From the NCBI RefSeq assembly GCF_001428665.1, contig NZ_LMIJ01000013.1, forward strand, positions 79,064 to 143,063: DNA of 64,000 nucleotides. The letters run 5' to 3'. Position 1 is the first letter of the stretch. Every line of letters starts with the position of its first letter. The position numbers were made by a program, and so were the translations under genes. The notes beneath the pieces were generated by a model that searched no databases, had not been told where the DNA came from, and saw nothing but the letters and a program-made list of their open reading frames with translations. The DNA comes from Acidovorax sp. Root219. Lineage in GTDB: Bacteria > Pseudomonadota > Gammaproteobacteria > Burkholderiales > Burkholderiaceae_C. Below, piece after piece: positions 52,221-61,220 of the stretch.

Positions 52221-53465
52221 TCAGGCTTGGGTCTGCAGCTGCTGCCGTGGATTCCCGCCGTCCCCTGCAGTACCAAGCCCGCGCACCGCATGGCCGAAGG
52301 GCCGCAGGTCCACACCGCCCGCTTCGCCCAGCACCTGCTGCGCCAGGGCCTCACCCACCGCAGCCGAATGTTTGAACCCGTGCCCGGAGCATGCCGAGGC
52401 CACATGAACGCCCGACCACCCTGGCAGGCGGTCCACCACGAAGCCATGGTCCGGCGTCACCGTATACAGGCAGGCCCGCGCATCGGTACAGCGGGCACCT
52501 GGCGCATGAAAGCGCGGCAGCACATAGCGCTGGAGCATCGAATCCTTCTCGGCATCTGCCACCGCGCGGTCCACCGTATCGGGCGTGGTGGTCTGCAGGT
52601 ACTGCGCGGTGGCCACCTTGAAGGCCGGAGCGCCCGCGTCCGCGACCGGAAAGCCGTAGATCGAATCGTCCGGCCCGTCGCGGAAGGTCCAGATGAAGAC
52701 CGGGAACGCCCCGGGCTCGAACGATGGTGTAGCGGCCCCCACGTCGAACCAGAACATCACCTGGCGGTACACCGAGAGTTGGGGCGCCCAGGCATGCTGC
52801 AGCTCCTGGCCCAGCAGGCCCGGCAGCCACGGGCCGGCGGCCAGCACCACCTGGCCTGCACTGTAGCTGCCCTGGGTGGTCACCACGCGCCAATGTTCGC
52901 CCTCGCGTACGAGGCCTGTCACGCGCACCCCCGTCTGCACGGTGGCGCCATGCACCTGGGCCTGTTGCAGCTGGGCGCTGATGGCCGCCTCGGGCCGCAC
53001 GAAGCCGGCGTCGCGCTCCCAGTAGGCAAACTCGTTGTCGTTGAGCTGGAACTGCGGGTAGCGCCGGCGCAGGTCGGCATGGTCCAGCACCTCGTGCTCT
53101 ATGCCATGGCGGCGCGCAATCTCGATGGTGCTGTGCACGAAGTCGAGGCGGCGCCCCTGGTGCAGCGGCGCCCCGTCACGCGGCCCGAGCACCAGGCCAT
53201 GCGTGCGGGTGTAGATGGATTGGCCCGTGGCCGCCTCCAGTTCGCGCCAGATCTCGTGCGAGCGGCGCACCAGGGGCACGTATTCATCGCCCTCGCCCAC
53301 GGCCAGCCGCGTGATGCGGGTCTGGCCGTGCGAGGAACCCAGGCTGTGCGGCGGCTGGAACTGGTCCAGCCCGAGCACGCTGGCACCCCGTCGGGCCAAT
53401 TGGTACAGGGTGGCGGAGCCTACGGCACCGAGGCCGATGACGATGGTGTCGAAATGATGGGGCAT
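52221..53465 (-). CDS. solA: N-methyl-L-tryptophan oxidase/sarcosine oxidase-like FAD enzyme
   Basis: A 414-residue flavoprotein of the DAO family. The FAD-binding motif is VIGLGAVGSATLYQLARRG at the N-terminus, GSSHGQTRITRLA is the conserved flavin region of SolA/monomeric sarcosine oxidase, and a C-terminal ACSGHGFKHSAAVGEALA with GHGFK completes the fold. It oxidises N-methyl amino acids to give formaldehyde and peroxide; which one cannot be told. It is transcribed alone. Confidence 0.88.
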   Translation of the reverse strand: MPHHFDTIVIGLGAVGSATLYQLARRGASVLGLDQFQPPHSLGSSHGQTRITRLAVGEGDEYVPLVRRSHEIWRELEAATGQSIYTRTHGLVLGPRDGAPLHQGRRLDFVHSTIEIARRHGIEHEVLDHADLRRRYPQFQLNDNEFAYWERDAGFVRPEAAISAQLQQAQVHGATVQTGVRVTGLVREGEHWRVVTTQGSYSAGQVVLAAGPWLPGLLGQELQHAWAPQLSVYRQVMFWFDVGAATPSFEPGAFPVFIWTFRDGPDDSIYGFPVADAGAPAFKVATAQYLQTTTPDTVDRAVADAEKDSMLQRYVLPRFHAPGARCTDARACLYTVTPDHGFVVDRLPGWSGVHVASACSGHGFKHSAAVGEALAQQVLGEAGGVDLRPFGHAVRGLGTAGDGGNPRQQLQTQA

Positions 53466-53586
53466 GCGGAGTCAGGCCAAAAGACAAGGCACGAGCTTAA
53501 ACGCCTGGCCGCCCCCTTCCAACGCCACATATCGCATGAGTTCATGACGAAATCACTGTCAGTCATCACTTCGCAGTGCACGGCCA

Positions 53587-54750
53587 TCACTGCGGCCAGA
53601 TCTTGCCCTTGCTCACAAAGCCACCGGTGCTGGTCTTGTAGCCGAAGTGCACCTGCACGTTGAACGCGCGCAGTTCGGCGTCCGTGAAGTCCAGCGCGGG
53701 CGTGAACTTCAGGCTGGCGGCGTTGGCCACCTGGCTGGCGAAGGCGATGCCCTCTACATCGGCCGGTACCTGGCTGGCCCAGGAGCCGTTGGCCAGGCGG
53801 AAGAACCAGGCATCCGCCGGGAACGACAGGCCGTTGGCCGGAACCAGCGCCGCGACCCATGCGCTGATCTTCGGGTTGGCAGCCACATCGGATGCCGCCT
53901 GCGCCAGCGTGATGTCCAGCCGCAGCGGCTGGCCGGCAGCGGACGCCACCGAGGTGGCCACCGTGGACGGGACCGGCAAGGTCGTCGCATTGGCCGGCGG
54001 GGTGACCGTGCTCGTGCCCGTCCCTGCACCACCCGGGCTCGATGCATCCACCGGATCGGGATAGGTGCTGGTGGTCCAGACGATCTTTGCATAGCCGGCC
54101 GCGTACTGGGCCATGTCCACGTCGATGGCTCCTTGCACGTCGTACAGCGGGGCACCGCTCAGCTGGCGCACGTAGAGCCAGTTGCCTTCGCTGGTGCTTG
54201 CCCGGTTGGCACCGAGCTGGCCGCCCACGAAGCGCAAGGTGCCGCCGCCGTCGTGCACCACGAGCTGGTCGGTACTGCGCTCATTGACTAGGCGCGAGAA
54301 CGCGCTGTCGATGCGCTCACCGCTCTGGGCTTTCTGGTACTCCGCCCCACTCAGGGCCGCCTCGCGCACCGGCGCCGAGCCGTAGCGCAGAACGAAGGCC
54401 GATTGCGTACGCTGCGCCGCATAGCCCGAGAACATGAACGAACGCGTCCCTGCGGGGATGAAGATCTTGAATTCCTTGTACTGCAGCTGGTAGCCGGTGA
54501 ACTCGGGCAGCGCCAGCGATCCGCCGCCCGGAAACGCGCAGCCGCCCGTGGCATAGCCGATCACGCAGCCAGTGGCGCCTTGCGGTGCGTACTGCTGCTT
54601 GAAGCCGACCTTGGTATCGAATTTGTAGTTGTAGGAGCCGGCCGCCGGGGGCAGCGCAATCCTGAGCGCCGACTGGTGCAGCGAGACGAAATTGGCCGCC
54701 TGGGCAAAAGGCGCCACCGCAGCCAGCAAGAAAACAGCGAGAGACCGCAT
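53587..54750 (-). CDS. Secreted protein of unknown function
   Basis: A 387-residue exported protein. The start MRSLAVFLLAAVAPFAQAANF is a signal peptide cleaved after AQA; AGGAT lies about 8 nt upstream of this ATG, which favours it over a Met three codons earlier. The mature part has two cysteines in a GCVIGYATGGCAF loop. A Thr/Pro/Gly-rich linker around residue 255 separates an N-terminal beta-rich domain from a C-terminal domain of about 110 residues that ends FGYKTSTGGFVSKGKIWPQ. I do not recognise either domain. Confidence 0.7.
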   Translation of the reverse strand: MRSLAVFLLAAVAPFAQAANFVSLHQSALRIALPPAAGSYNYKFDTKVGFKQQYAPQGATGCVIGYATGGCAFPGGGSLALPEFTGYQLQYKEFKIFIPAGTRSFMFSGYAAQRTQSAFVLRYGSAPVREAALSGAEYQKAQSGERIDSAFSRLVNERSTDQLVVHDGGGTLRFVGGQLGANRASTSEGNWLYVRQLSGAPLYDVQGAIDVDMAQYAAGYAKIVWTTSTYPDPVDASSPGGAGTGTSTVTPPANATTLPVPSTVATSVASAAGQPLRLDITLAQAASDVAANPKISAWVAALVPANGLSFPADAWFFRLANGSWASQVPADVEGIAFASQVANAASLKFTPALDFTDAELRAFNVQVHFGYKTSTGGFVSKGKIWPQ

Positions 54751-54989
54751 GGGATGCATCCTGAAAAAATAGACAGGGACCAAGAACGAAATGAAAGAAT
54801 TAGCGGCATGCAGGTGGCCGTGAAACATGCTCTCAATGCCTTGTTTCCGGGCGCAGCTTCCACCGAGGTCTAGCGTACCCCGCTGCGGCCAGGACGATGG
54901 GCCGAAAAGCGGGAGGGCACGGCCGCTTATCCGAGCGTGGCGGGTGTCGGCGGCCAGCCGGGAGCCAGGAAGCCTGTGATGGACACGGC

Positions 54990-55949
54990 CTACACCGGCA
55001 CGGCCCGCCCGTCCCTGTGCAGCAGCCCCGCCGCCATGTCGCCGATCTCCTTGCCCATGAACAGCTGGCTGCGCCAGTGCGCGGGAATGCCCTCGATGCC
55101 GTAGAACGCGCCCGCCACCTGCCCGGTGATGGCGGCGGTGGTGTCGGCATCGTCGCCCAGGTTGGCGGCTGCCAGCACGGCATCGGCAAACGATTCGGTA
55201 GTGGCAAAGCACCACAACGCCGCCTCGAGCGAGGCCACGCAGTAGCCGCTGCCGCGGATCGCGTCGCGCGGCTTGGCGCGGTACTGGCCCGCCGCGATGC
55301 TGCGCACCGCAGGACAGGCCAGCCCCTCCTGCGCCACGGCCAACACCTCCATCCTCGCTGTCTCGCCGCGCGGGGAGTCGGCCGAGAGGGCATTGGCAAT
55401 CACCTCGGCCAACACGCTGCAGCACTCGACCGCCTCGGCCGCGCCGTGCGTGGTCTGCGAACTGAGCCGCGCCTGGCGCACAACCGCCGGCATGTCAGGG
55501 AAGTAGCGCAGCACCACGGGCGCCAGTCGCATCAGCGAGCCATTGCCTGCGGTCTGGGGATCGGTGGAGCCGGCCATCGGCTCGCCGTTGGCCATGAAGC
55601 GCGACAAGGCACCTTGCACGGTGATGCCGATGTCGAAGCAGGTGCCGGTAGGGCTGGGGTAGCCCCAGCGCCACCAGTTCAGATAGCGGCGCATCTGGTC
55701 TTCGGCATCGAAGCCGCCGCGGTGCAGCAGGCTTTGCGCCAGGCAGATGGCCATGGAGGTGTCGTCCGTCCACTGGCCCGGCGCCAGGCGAAACGGGCCA
55801 CCGCCCACCATGTCGGCGAGGGGTTCGAAACTGCCGCGCGGGCTGAACTCCACCGTGGTGCCCACGGCATCGCCGCAGGCCAAGCCGACAAGGCAGCCCC
55901 GGTAGCGGCTTTCCAGATGGTCTCGTATGTCGTTGAAATCCGATGGCAT
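54990..55949 (-). CDS. ADP-ribosylglycohydrolase (DraG/ARH family)
   Basis: A 319-residue member of the ADP-ribosylglycohydrolase family, which removes ADP-ribose from proteins or other targets using two magnesium ions. The metal-binding residues are in GQWTDDTSM (61-65) and AANLGDDADTTAA near the C-terminus, and GDAVGTTVEF is the family start. It is divergent from an NrtR regulator, with an 82-bp gap holding repeated operator-like sequence. NrtR and ADP-ribose enzymes commonly form NAD-metabolism regulons, so ADP-ribose level is the likely signal. Confidence 0.92.
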   Translation of the reverse strand: MPSDFNDIRDHLESRYRGCLVGLACGDAVGTTVEFSPRGSFEPLADMVGGGPFRLAPGQWTDDTSMAICLAQSLLHRGGFDAEDQMRRYLNWWRWGYPSPTGTCFDIGITVQGALSRFMANGEPMAGSTDPQTAGNGSLMRLAPVVLRYFPDMPAVVRQARLSSQTTHGAAEAVECCSVLAEVIANALSADSPRGETARMEVLAVAQEGLACPAVRSIAAGQYRAKPRDAIRGSGYCVASLEAALWCFATTESFADAVLAAANLGDDADTTAAITGQVAGAFYGIEGIPAHWRSQLFMGKEIGDMAAGLLHRDGRAVPV

Positions 55950-55959
55950 AGGCCCTCCT

Positions 55960-56007
55960 ACTTAGTTTCATTGATGAACTTATGATAGTTTCATTAAAAT
56001 ACTAAGT
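55960..56007. promoter_or_regulatory. Probable NrtR operator region
   Basis: TAGTTTCATT occurs twice as direct repeats, at 55963-55972 and 55986-55995. ACTTAGT (55960-55966) and ACTAAGT (56001-56007) form an inverted pair at the two ends. The region lies midway between the divergent ADP-ribosylglycohydrolase and nrtR genes, 10 and 25 nt from their start codons. The AT-rich TAGT/ACTA half-sites resemble known NrtR sites. Confidence 0.55.
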
Positions 56008-56031
56008 CAACCAGCCGCCACAGAAAACGAC

Positions 56032-56727
56032 ATGCCCAAAACCTCTGCAGAAACCCCGTTCCCGCCCGTCATCTGCACGGTGGACGTGGTGCTCATGGCG
56101 CTCAAGGACGATGCCCTGCACGTCGTGCTGCTCAAGCGCAAGAACCCGCCCTTTGCTGGCGCGCTGGCCCTGCCGGGCGGTTACATCCACGCGCAGGAAG
56201 ACCGCACGGCCTGGGATGCGGCGGCGCGCGTGCTCCGCGACAAGACCGGCATCGTGAGCCCGTACCTCGAACAGCTGGCCACCTACTCCGGCGCCGATCG
56301 CGACCCCCGGGGCTGGTCGGTCTCCGTCGTCTACTACGCCCTGGTGCCGGCGGAGCTGCTGCCCGCCGACCGCGAGGGGATCGCGCTGGCGCCGGTGGCA
56401 GCACTGCCCGCCCTGCCCTTCGACCACCAGGACATCGTGGCGCTGGCCGTGGAGCGCGTGCGCGCCAAGAGCCAGTATTCCTCGCTGCCGGTGTACCTGT
56501 GCGGCGAGCGCATCACCCTGCCACGCCTGCAGGCGGTGTACGAGGCGGTGCTGGGCGAGCCCATCAACAAGGTGAGCTTTCGGCGCAAGATCGACGAGCT
56601 GGACATGCTGGAACCCATCGCGGGCGAGCAGGAGACCGGTGGGGCGCACCGGCCGGCGCAGATCTACCGCCTGCGCGAAGAGTATCGGCGCGCGCTGTCT
56701 ACCGTACAGCGTGGCATCAACTCCTGA
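56032..56727 (+). CDS. nrtR: NrtR-type Nudix-fold transcriptional regulator
   Basis: A 231-residue protein. The N-terminal Nudix-fold domain has LPGGYIHAQEDRTAWDAAARV, but the catalytic REx2EE of active Nudix enzymes is lost (VLRDKTGI), as is usual in NrtR, where the domain senses ADP-ribose instead. The C-terminal 70 residues form a winged helix with GEPINKVSFRRKIDELDML. NrtR regulates NAD synthesis and ADP-ribose related genes. Here its divergent partner is an ADP-ribosylglycohydrolase. The N-terminus MPKTSAETPFPPVICTVDVV agrees with the family. Confidence 0.92.
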   Translation: MPKTSAETPFPPVICTVDVVLMALKDDALHVVLLKRKNPPFAGALALPGGYIHAQEDRTAWDAAARVLRDKTGIVSPYLEQLATYSGADRDPRGWSVSVVYYALVPAELLPADREGIALAPVAALPALPFDHQDIVALAVERVRAKSQYSSLPVYLCGERITLPRLQAVYEAVLGEPINKVSFRRKIDELDMLEPIAGEQETGGAHRPAQIYRLREEYRRALSTVQRGINS

Positions 56728-56733
56728 GGGAAA

Positions 56734-57675
56734 TTACTCCAGCGGCGTGCCGGTGGCACGCACCGCCTTCTCCACCGCCTCGCGCTGCAGCGTGGGTGCA
56801 AAGGTCTCGATGAAGCTGTAGGCGTAGCCGCGCAGCCAGGTGCCCTTGCGCACGGCCAGGCGGGTGACGTTGACCTCGAACAGGTGGCGTGCGTCGAGCA
56901 TGCGCAGCTGGCGGTCGCGCTCGGGGTCCACGGCAATGGAGGCCACGATGCCCACGCCCATGCCCAGCTCCACATAGGTCTTGATCACGTCGGCGTCCAT
57001 GGCCGAGAGCACGATGTCCGGGCGCAGGCCCTCGCGGGCAAAGGCCTCGTCGATGTGGGCGCGGCCGGTGTAGCCCAGCTCGTAGGTGATGATGGGGTAC
57101 TCGGTGAGCTGCTGCAGCGTCACGGGCTCGGTCAACGCCAGCAGCGGGTGCTCGGGCGGCACGACGATGCTGTGCGTCCAGCGGTAGCACGGCAGGGTGA
57201 CCAGTGCGTCGTAGTGCGCCAGGGCTTCGGTGGCCACACCGATGTCGGCCTCGCCGCTGAGCAGCATCTCGGCCACCTGCTTGGGCGAGCCCTGGTGCAG
57301 GTGCAGCGAGACCTGCGGGAACATGGCGCGAAAGTCGCGCACCACCTGCGGCAGGGCATAGCGCGCCTGCGAGTGGGTGGCGGCAATCGACAGGCGGCCT
57401 TCGTGGCTGGCACTGTAGTCCTGCCCGGCGCGGCGCAGGTTGTCGGCGTCGTGCAGCAGGCGCTCCACAATGGGCAACACCGCTTCGCCCGGCGGCGTGA
57501 GGCCCGTGAGCCGCTTGCCGGCACGCACGAAGATCTCGATACCCAACTCCTCCTCCAGCTCGCGGATCTGGCGGCTCACGCCCGGCTGCGAGGTATAGAG
57601 GATGTTCGCCACCTCGGTCAGGTTGAAGCCGCTGCGCACGGTCTCGCGCACGGACCGCAGTTGCTGGAAGTTCAT
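56734..57675 (-). CDS. cysB: CysB-type LysR regulator of sulfur assimilation
   Basis: A 313-residue LysR regulator of the CysB/Cbl subgroup. The N-terminus MNFQQLRSVRETVRSGFNLT and helix-turn-helix EVANILYTSQPGVSRQIREL are nearly the CysB pattern, and the effector domain has ATHSQARYALPQVVRDFR with the Thr-His residues that contact sulfate or O-acetylserine. CysB activates sulfate and other sulfur uptake genes when cysteine is low. It is the likely reader of the 18-bp sequence found upstream of four sulfur-related units in this window. It is followed to the right by a 163-bp MITE-like element and the metQ-like gene. Confidence 0.93.
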   Translation of the reverse strand: MNFQQLRSVRETVRSGFNLTEVANILYTSQPGVSRQIRELEEELGIEIFVRAGKRLTGLTPPGEAVLPIVERLLHDADNLRRAGQDYSASHEGRLSIAATHSQARYALPQVVRDFRAMFPQVSLHLHQGSPKQVAEMLLSGEADIGVATEALAHYDALVTLPCYRWTHSIVVPPEHPLLALTEPVTLQQLTEYPIITYELGYTGRAHIDEAFAREGLRPDIVLSAMDADVIKTYVELGMGVGIVASIAVDPERDRQLRMLDARHLFEVNVTRLAVRKGTWLRGYAYSFIETFAPTLQREAVEKAVRATGTPLE

Positions 57676-57728
57676 GGAGTGTCTCTATCGTTTGTGTCGG
57701 CAGGCGGATGGAACGCGCGGCCCCGGCT

Positions 57729-57891
57729 AGTGTTCTGTCCCGTCAATAGATGCCAAAAATAAATCCGATGGATTTCGGGCCAGTGCAAGGCGCAAACCGC
57801 AGCGATAGCTAGTGCTATCGCGAGGATTTGCAACGCGGCCCTGGCGTGAAAGACGCGGTTTTATTGGCATTTATTTACGGGACAGGACACT
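57729..57891. mobile_element. 163-bp MITE-like element with 28-bp terminal inverted repeats
   Basis: The ends 57729-57756 and 57864-57891 are inverted copies with 25 of 28 positions matching, beginning AGTGT(T/C)CTGTCCCGT. CTAG occurs at both junctions (57727-57730 and 57890-57893), consistent with insertion at a CTAG target. A perfect 8-bp hairpin with a TAGT loop lies near the centre (57802-57821). It encodes nothing. The features fit a non-autonomous element mobilised by a transposase elsewhere, perhaps of the IS5 group, which prefers such targets. Confidence 0.7.
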
Positions 57892-57906
57892 AGGAGGTCA
57901 CCAATG

Positions 57907-57930
57907 AAAAAGGGCGGCACCTGGCCGCCC
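57907..57930 (-). terminator. Intrinsic terminator of the MetQ-like gene
   Basis: Read leftward, GGGCGGC and GCCGCCC (57924-57930 and 57912-57918) form a 7-bp stem with a 5-nt loop, followed by five T on the minus strand (57907-57911). It lies 16 nt after the stop codon of the binding-protein gene. Confidence 0.8.
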
Positions 57931-57945
57931 CTTCGCTTGCCAGGC

Positions 57946-58752
<807 letters not shown>

Positions 58753-58790
58753 CTTTCGTTATGAGATGTTTCCACTATAGGGTTTGCCCT

Positions 58791-58808
58791 TTAAAACTCA
58801 AAAGAATA
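58791..58808. promoter_or_regulatory. Shared sulfur-regulon sequence upstream of the MetQ-like gene
   Basis: TTAAAACTCAAAAGAATA, identical at all 18 positions to the copy 20 kb away upstream of sbp. It is 38 nt before the MetQ-like start codon, and the same orientation is kept. Confidence 0.7.
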
Positions 58809-58871
58809 ACTTTTAATTACCTTAGGTTTAATTGATATAAAGACATCAGCAAGCGTCAACCGCCCTGCCCC

Positions 58872-59963
58872 TCAACCCCTCAGCGCCACGTTGTTGAGCT
58901 TGTCCAGCCGCTCGGGCCAGGTGCCCTCGGTGGCCGACTGGTGCAGGATGCGCGTCCATGCCACCCAGGCATCCCACTGCACGCGCTTGTCCCAGGAGTT
59001 GCCCCAGGCACTGAACTGCTGCAGCGCGCTGGCGGCAGCCGCCGCAGCGTCTGCATTGCGGCCAGCGGACAGGTACAGCTGGGCCAGCACCATCTGCGGC
59101 TCGCCCACCCAGGGGTTGTGGCGCACCGCGCTCTCGAGCACGGCGGTGGCCACGTCGAGGTCGGCCAACGGCTGGTCCTGCTGGATCACCGACCAGTACA
59201 GCGAGGTGGCAGCCGCCTCATCGGTAGCCGACAGTGCGGCGGTGCAGTCGTTGAATACGGGCGGCGTGGGCAGCAGGCCCTTCAGGCCCGGGTGCTGCAG
59301 CGCCAGCCCCAGCGCATTGATCTGGTTCACCATGCGCCCGCTGGGCCGCATGGGGCCGGGCCAGAGCGATGCCGCCCAGTGCACGGCCTGCGGGCGCTGC
59401 TGCACGGCGGGAAAGCGCGAGTAGATGTCGTCCTGCCAGCTGAACCACTGCTCGATGGTGTCGGCCATGCTCACGATGATGAAGGCCGCCACCTCATAGG
59501 GGGTGAGCACGTGGGGCGTGCCATCCTTCTCCAGCACCAGGCTGCCATCGGCCTCCAGCGCACCGGCCAGCACGCGCTGCACGAACTGCGTGCGCGACTG
59601 GGTGCAGAACAAGTAGACCAAGTGCTCGGCCGATTCGCCTGCGATCTCGCGCACGCGGGCGCGCTCCTTGGCGGGGTCGAACTTCACCAGGTCCACGAAG
59701 GCGTTGCCATACACGCTGTGCAGCAGGCCCAGGAGGCGCACATCGCGCGGCTGCTGCCACATGGCCAGCGAACGCGCCACGCCCACCAGGTGGTGGCGGA
59801 AGGTGCCGGCCTTGTGCCAGTCCTGCCCCACATTGCGCGCCAGCACGGTGGGCAGCGCGGGGGCCAGGTCGGCGTCGCGGGCCAGCCACTCCTCGTCGAG
59901 CAGGGGCAAAGCACGGGCCAGCAGGTCGGCATCGAGCGGTTGGAATGGCAGCGTCGTCGTCAC
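58872..59963 (-). CDS. Protein of unknown function, HD-like N-terminal part
   Basis: A 363-residue soluble protein. The first 180 residues are helical with conserved-looking FRHHLVGVARSLAMWQQPRDV and LLGLLHSVYGNAFVDLVKF, reminiscent of HD-superfamily proteins annotated DUF6817, but I am unsure. The last 130 residues look like tetratrico-type helices (GEPQMVLAQLYLSAGRNADAA). The start GTG at 59963 is chosen because GGAGA lies just upstream. It is divergent from the XRE-cupin regulator, which could control it through the palindrome between them. Confidence 0.7.
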   Translation of the reverse strand: MTTTLPFQPLDADLLARALPLLDEEWLARDADLAPALPTVLARNVGQDWHKAGTFRHHLVGVARSLAMWQQPRDVRLLGLLHSVYGNAFVDLVKFDPAKERARVREIAGESAEHLVYLFCTQSRTQFVQRVLAGALEADGSLVLEKDGTPHVLTPYEVAAFIIVSMADTIEQWFSWQDDIYSRFPAVQQRPQAVHWAASLWPGPMRPSGRMVNQINALGLALQHPGLKGLLPTPPVFNDCTAALSATDEAAATSLYWSVIQQDQPLADLDVATAVLESAVRHNPWVGEPQMVLAQLYLSAGRNADAAAAAASALQQFSAWGNSWDKRVQWDAWVAWTRILHQSATEGTWPERLDKLNNVALRG

Positions 59964-60047
59964 GGTGTCTCCTTCAATTCTGGATGTTCTCGTTGCCAAG
60001 TATCGCCGCTCAGCGAGGCCATGGGATGTGCACACACCATTCCAACA

Positions 60048-60068
60048 TAATGGATTAAATATCCATTA
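60048..60068. promoter_or_regulatory. Palindromic operator before the XRE-cupin gene
   Basis: TAATGGAT (60048-60055) and ATCCATTA (60061-60068) form a perfect 8-bp inverted repeat around TAAAT, 10 nt before the start of the XRE-cupin gene and about 85 nt before the divergent gene at 59963. It probably serves for autoregulation. Confidence 0.55.
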
Positions 60069-60078
60069 AACTGGAAAC

Positions 60079-60681
60079 ATGGACATCCACACCCGCATTG
60101 CCCAGCGTTTGCGCGAATTGCGCGACGCGCGCGGCTACTCCCTCGAAGCACTGGCCGAACGCAGCGGCGTGAGCCGCTCCAACATCTCGCTGATCGAGCG
60201 CGGCCAGAGCAGCCCCACGGCCGCCGTGCTCGACAAGCTGGCCATTGGCCTGGGCGTGGCATTGGCTTCGTTCTTCGATGATGCAAGTGCCCAAGCGGCC
60301 GAACCGCCCGCGCCCCTGATCCGCGCGGCCGACCAGCCCGCGTGGCAGGACCCGGCCTCGGGCTATGTGCGGCGCCGGCTCTCGCCGCCTGCGCCGTCGC
60401 CGCTGCAACTGGTGGAGGTGGTGTTCCCTGCGGGCCGGCGCGTGGCGCTGGATTCGGCCGTGCACGAGGCCGACATCCACCAGCAGGTCTGGCTGATCGA
60501 AGGCGCCATGGACCTCAGCGTGGGCGAGACCACCTGGCATCTGCAGGCGGGCGACTGCCTGGCCATGCGCCTGAACCAGCCCATCGTGTTCCACAACCCG
60601 AGCCGCCACGACGCACGCTACCTGGTGGCGCTCGCCACCCTGCCCTTCCCCTCACCCGCCCCCACCCGGAGAACCCCATGA
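60079..60681 (+). CDS. XRE family regulator with C-terminal cupin sensor
   Basis: A 200-residue regulator. Residues 5-65 form an XRE helix-turn-helix (LRDARGYSLEALAERSGVSR, then SLIERGQSSPTAAVLDKLA). Residues about 100-185 form a cupin domain with VHEADIHQQVWLIEGAMDL and LQAGDCLAMRLNQPIVFHNP. This class regulates amine, amino-acid or aldehyde metabolism. Its last codons overlap the GNAT gene by ATGA, so the pair is translated together, and a palindrome lies just upstream of the start. Confidence 0.9.
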   Translation: MDIHTRIAQRLRELRDARGYSLEALAERSGVSRSNISLIERGQSSPTAAVLDKLAIGLGVALASFFDDASAQAAEPPAPLIRAADQPAWQDPASGYVRRRLSPPAPSPLQLVEVVFPAGRRVALDSAVHEADIHQQVWLIEGAMDLSVGETTWHLQAGDCLAMRLNQPIVFHNPSRHDARYLVALATLPFPSPAPTRRTP

Positions 60682-61217
60682 ATGCCACCACCGACACCCC
60701 CATCACCGTGCGCCGCCTGGGCGCCGACGAGGCCGCCGCCAGCGCCGAAGCCCTGGCCGAGGTGCTGATCGACTGCGTGCAGGGCGGCGCGTCGGTGAGC
60801 TTCATGGATCCGCTGCCCCGCGACAAGGCCCTGGCCTTCTGGCGCGGCGTGGCCGACGGTGTGGCGCGCAATGAGCGCGTGCTGCTGGTGGCCGAGGATG
60901 CGGTAGAGGGCATCGTGGGCACCGTGCAGCTCATCACCGCCATGCCCGACAACCAGCCCCACCGCGCCGACGTGGCCAAGATGCTGGTGCACCGCAAGGC
61001 CCGCCGCCGGGGCGTGGCCCAGCGCCTGATGGCCGCCGTGGACGACGCGGCGCGCAGCGCAGGCAAGCGCGTGCTGGTGCTGGACACCGTGACCGGCGGC
61101 GATGCCGAGCGCCTGTATGAGCGCGCGGGCTGGCAGCGCGTGGGCGTGGTGCCCGACTACGCGCTGATGCCCGATGGCGCTCTGTGCAGCACGACCTATT
61201 TCTACCGCCACCTCTAG
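60678..61217 (+). CDS. GNAT family N-acetyltransferase
   Basis: A 179-residue acetyltransferase of the GNAT fold. The acetyl-CoA binding loop is in VAKMLVHRKARRRGVAQRLM (R/QxxGxG/A type), and the C-terminal YERAGWQRVGVVPDYALMP is typical. Its ATG overlaps the stop of the XRE-cupin gene. The substrate is unknown; the coupling to a cupin regulator suggests a small amine or toxic metabolite. It faces the LysR gene tail to tail with only 3 bp between stops. Confidence 0.9.
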   Translation: MNATTDTPITVRRLGADEAAASAEALAEVLIDCVQGGASVSFMDPLPRDKALAFWRGVADGVARNERVLLVAEDAVEGIVGTVQLITAMPDNQPHRADVAKMLVHRKARRRGVAQRLMAAVDDAARSAGKRVLVLDTVTGGDAERLYERAGWQRVGVVPDYALMPDGALCSTTYFYRHL

Positions 61218-61220
61218 CCC

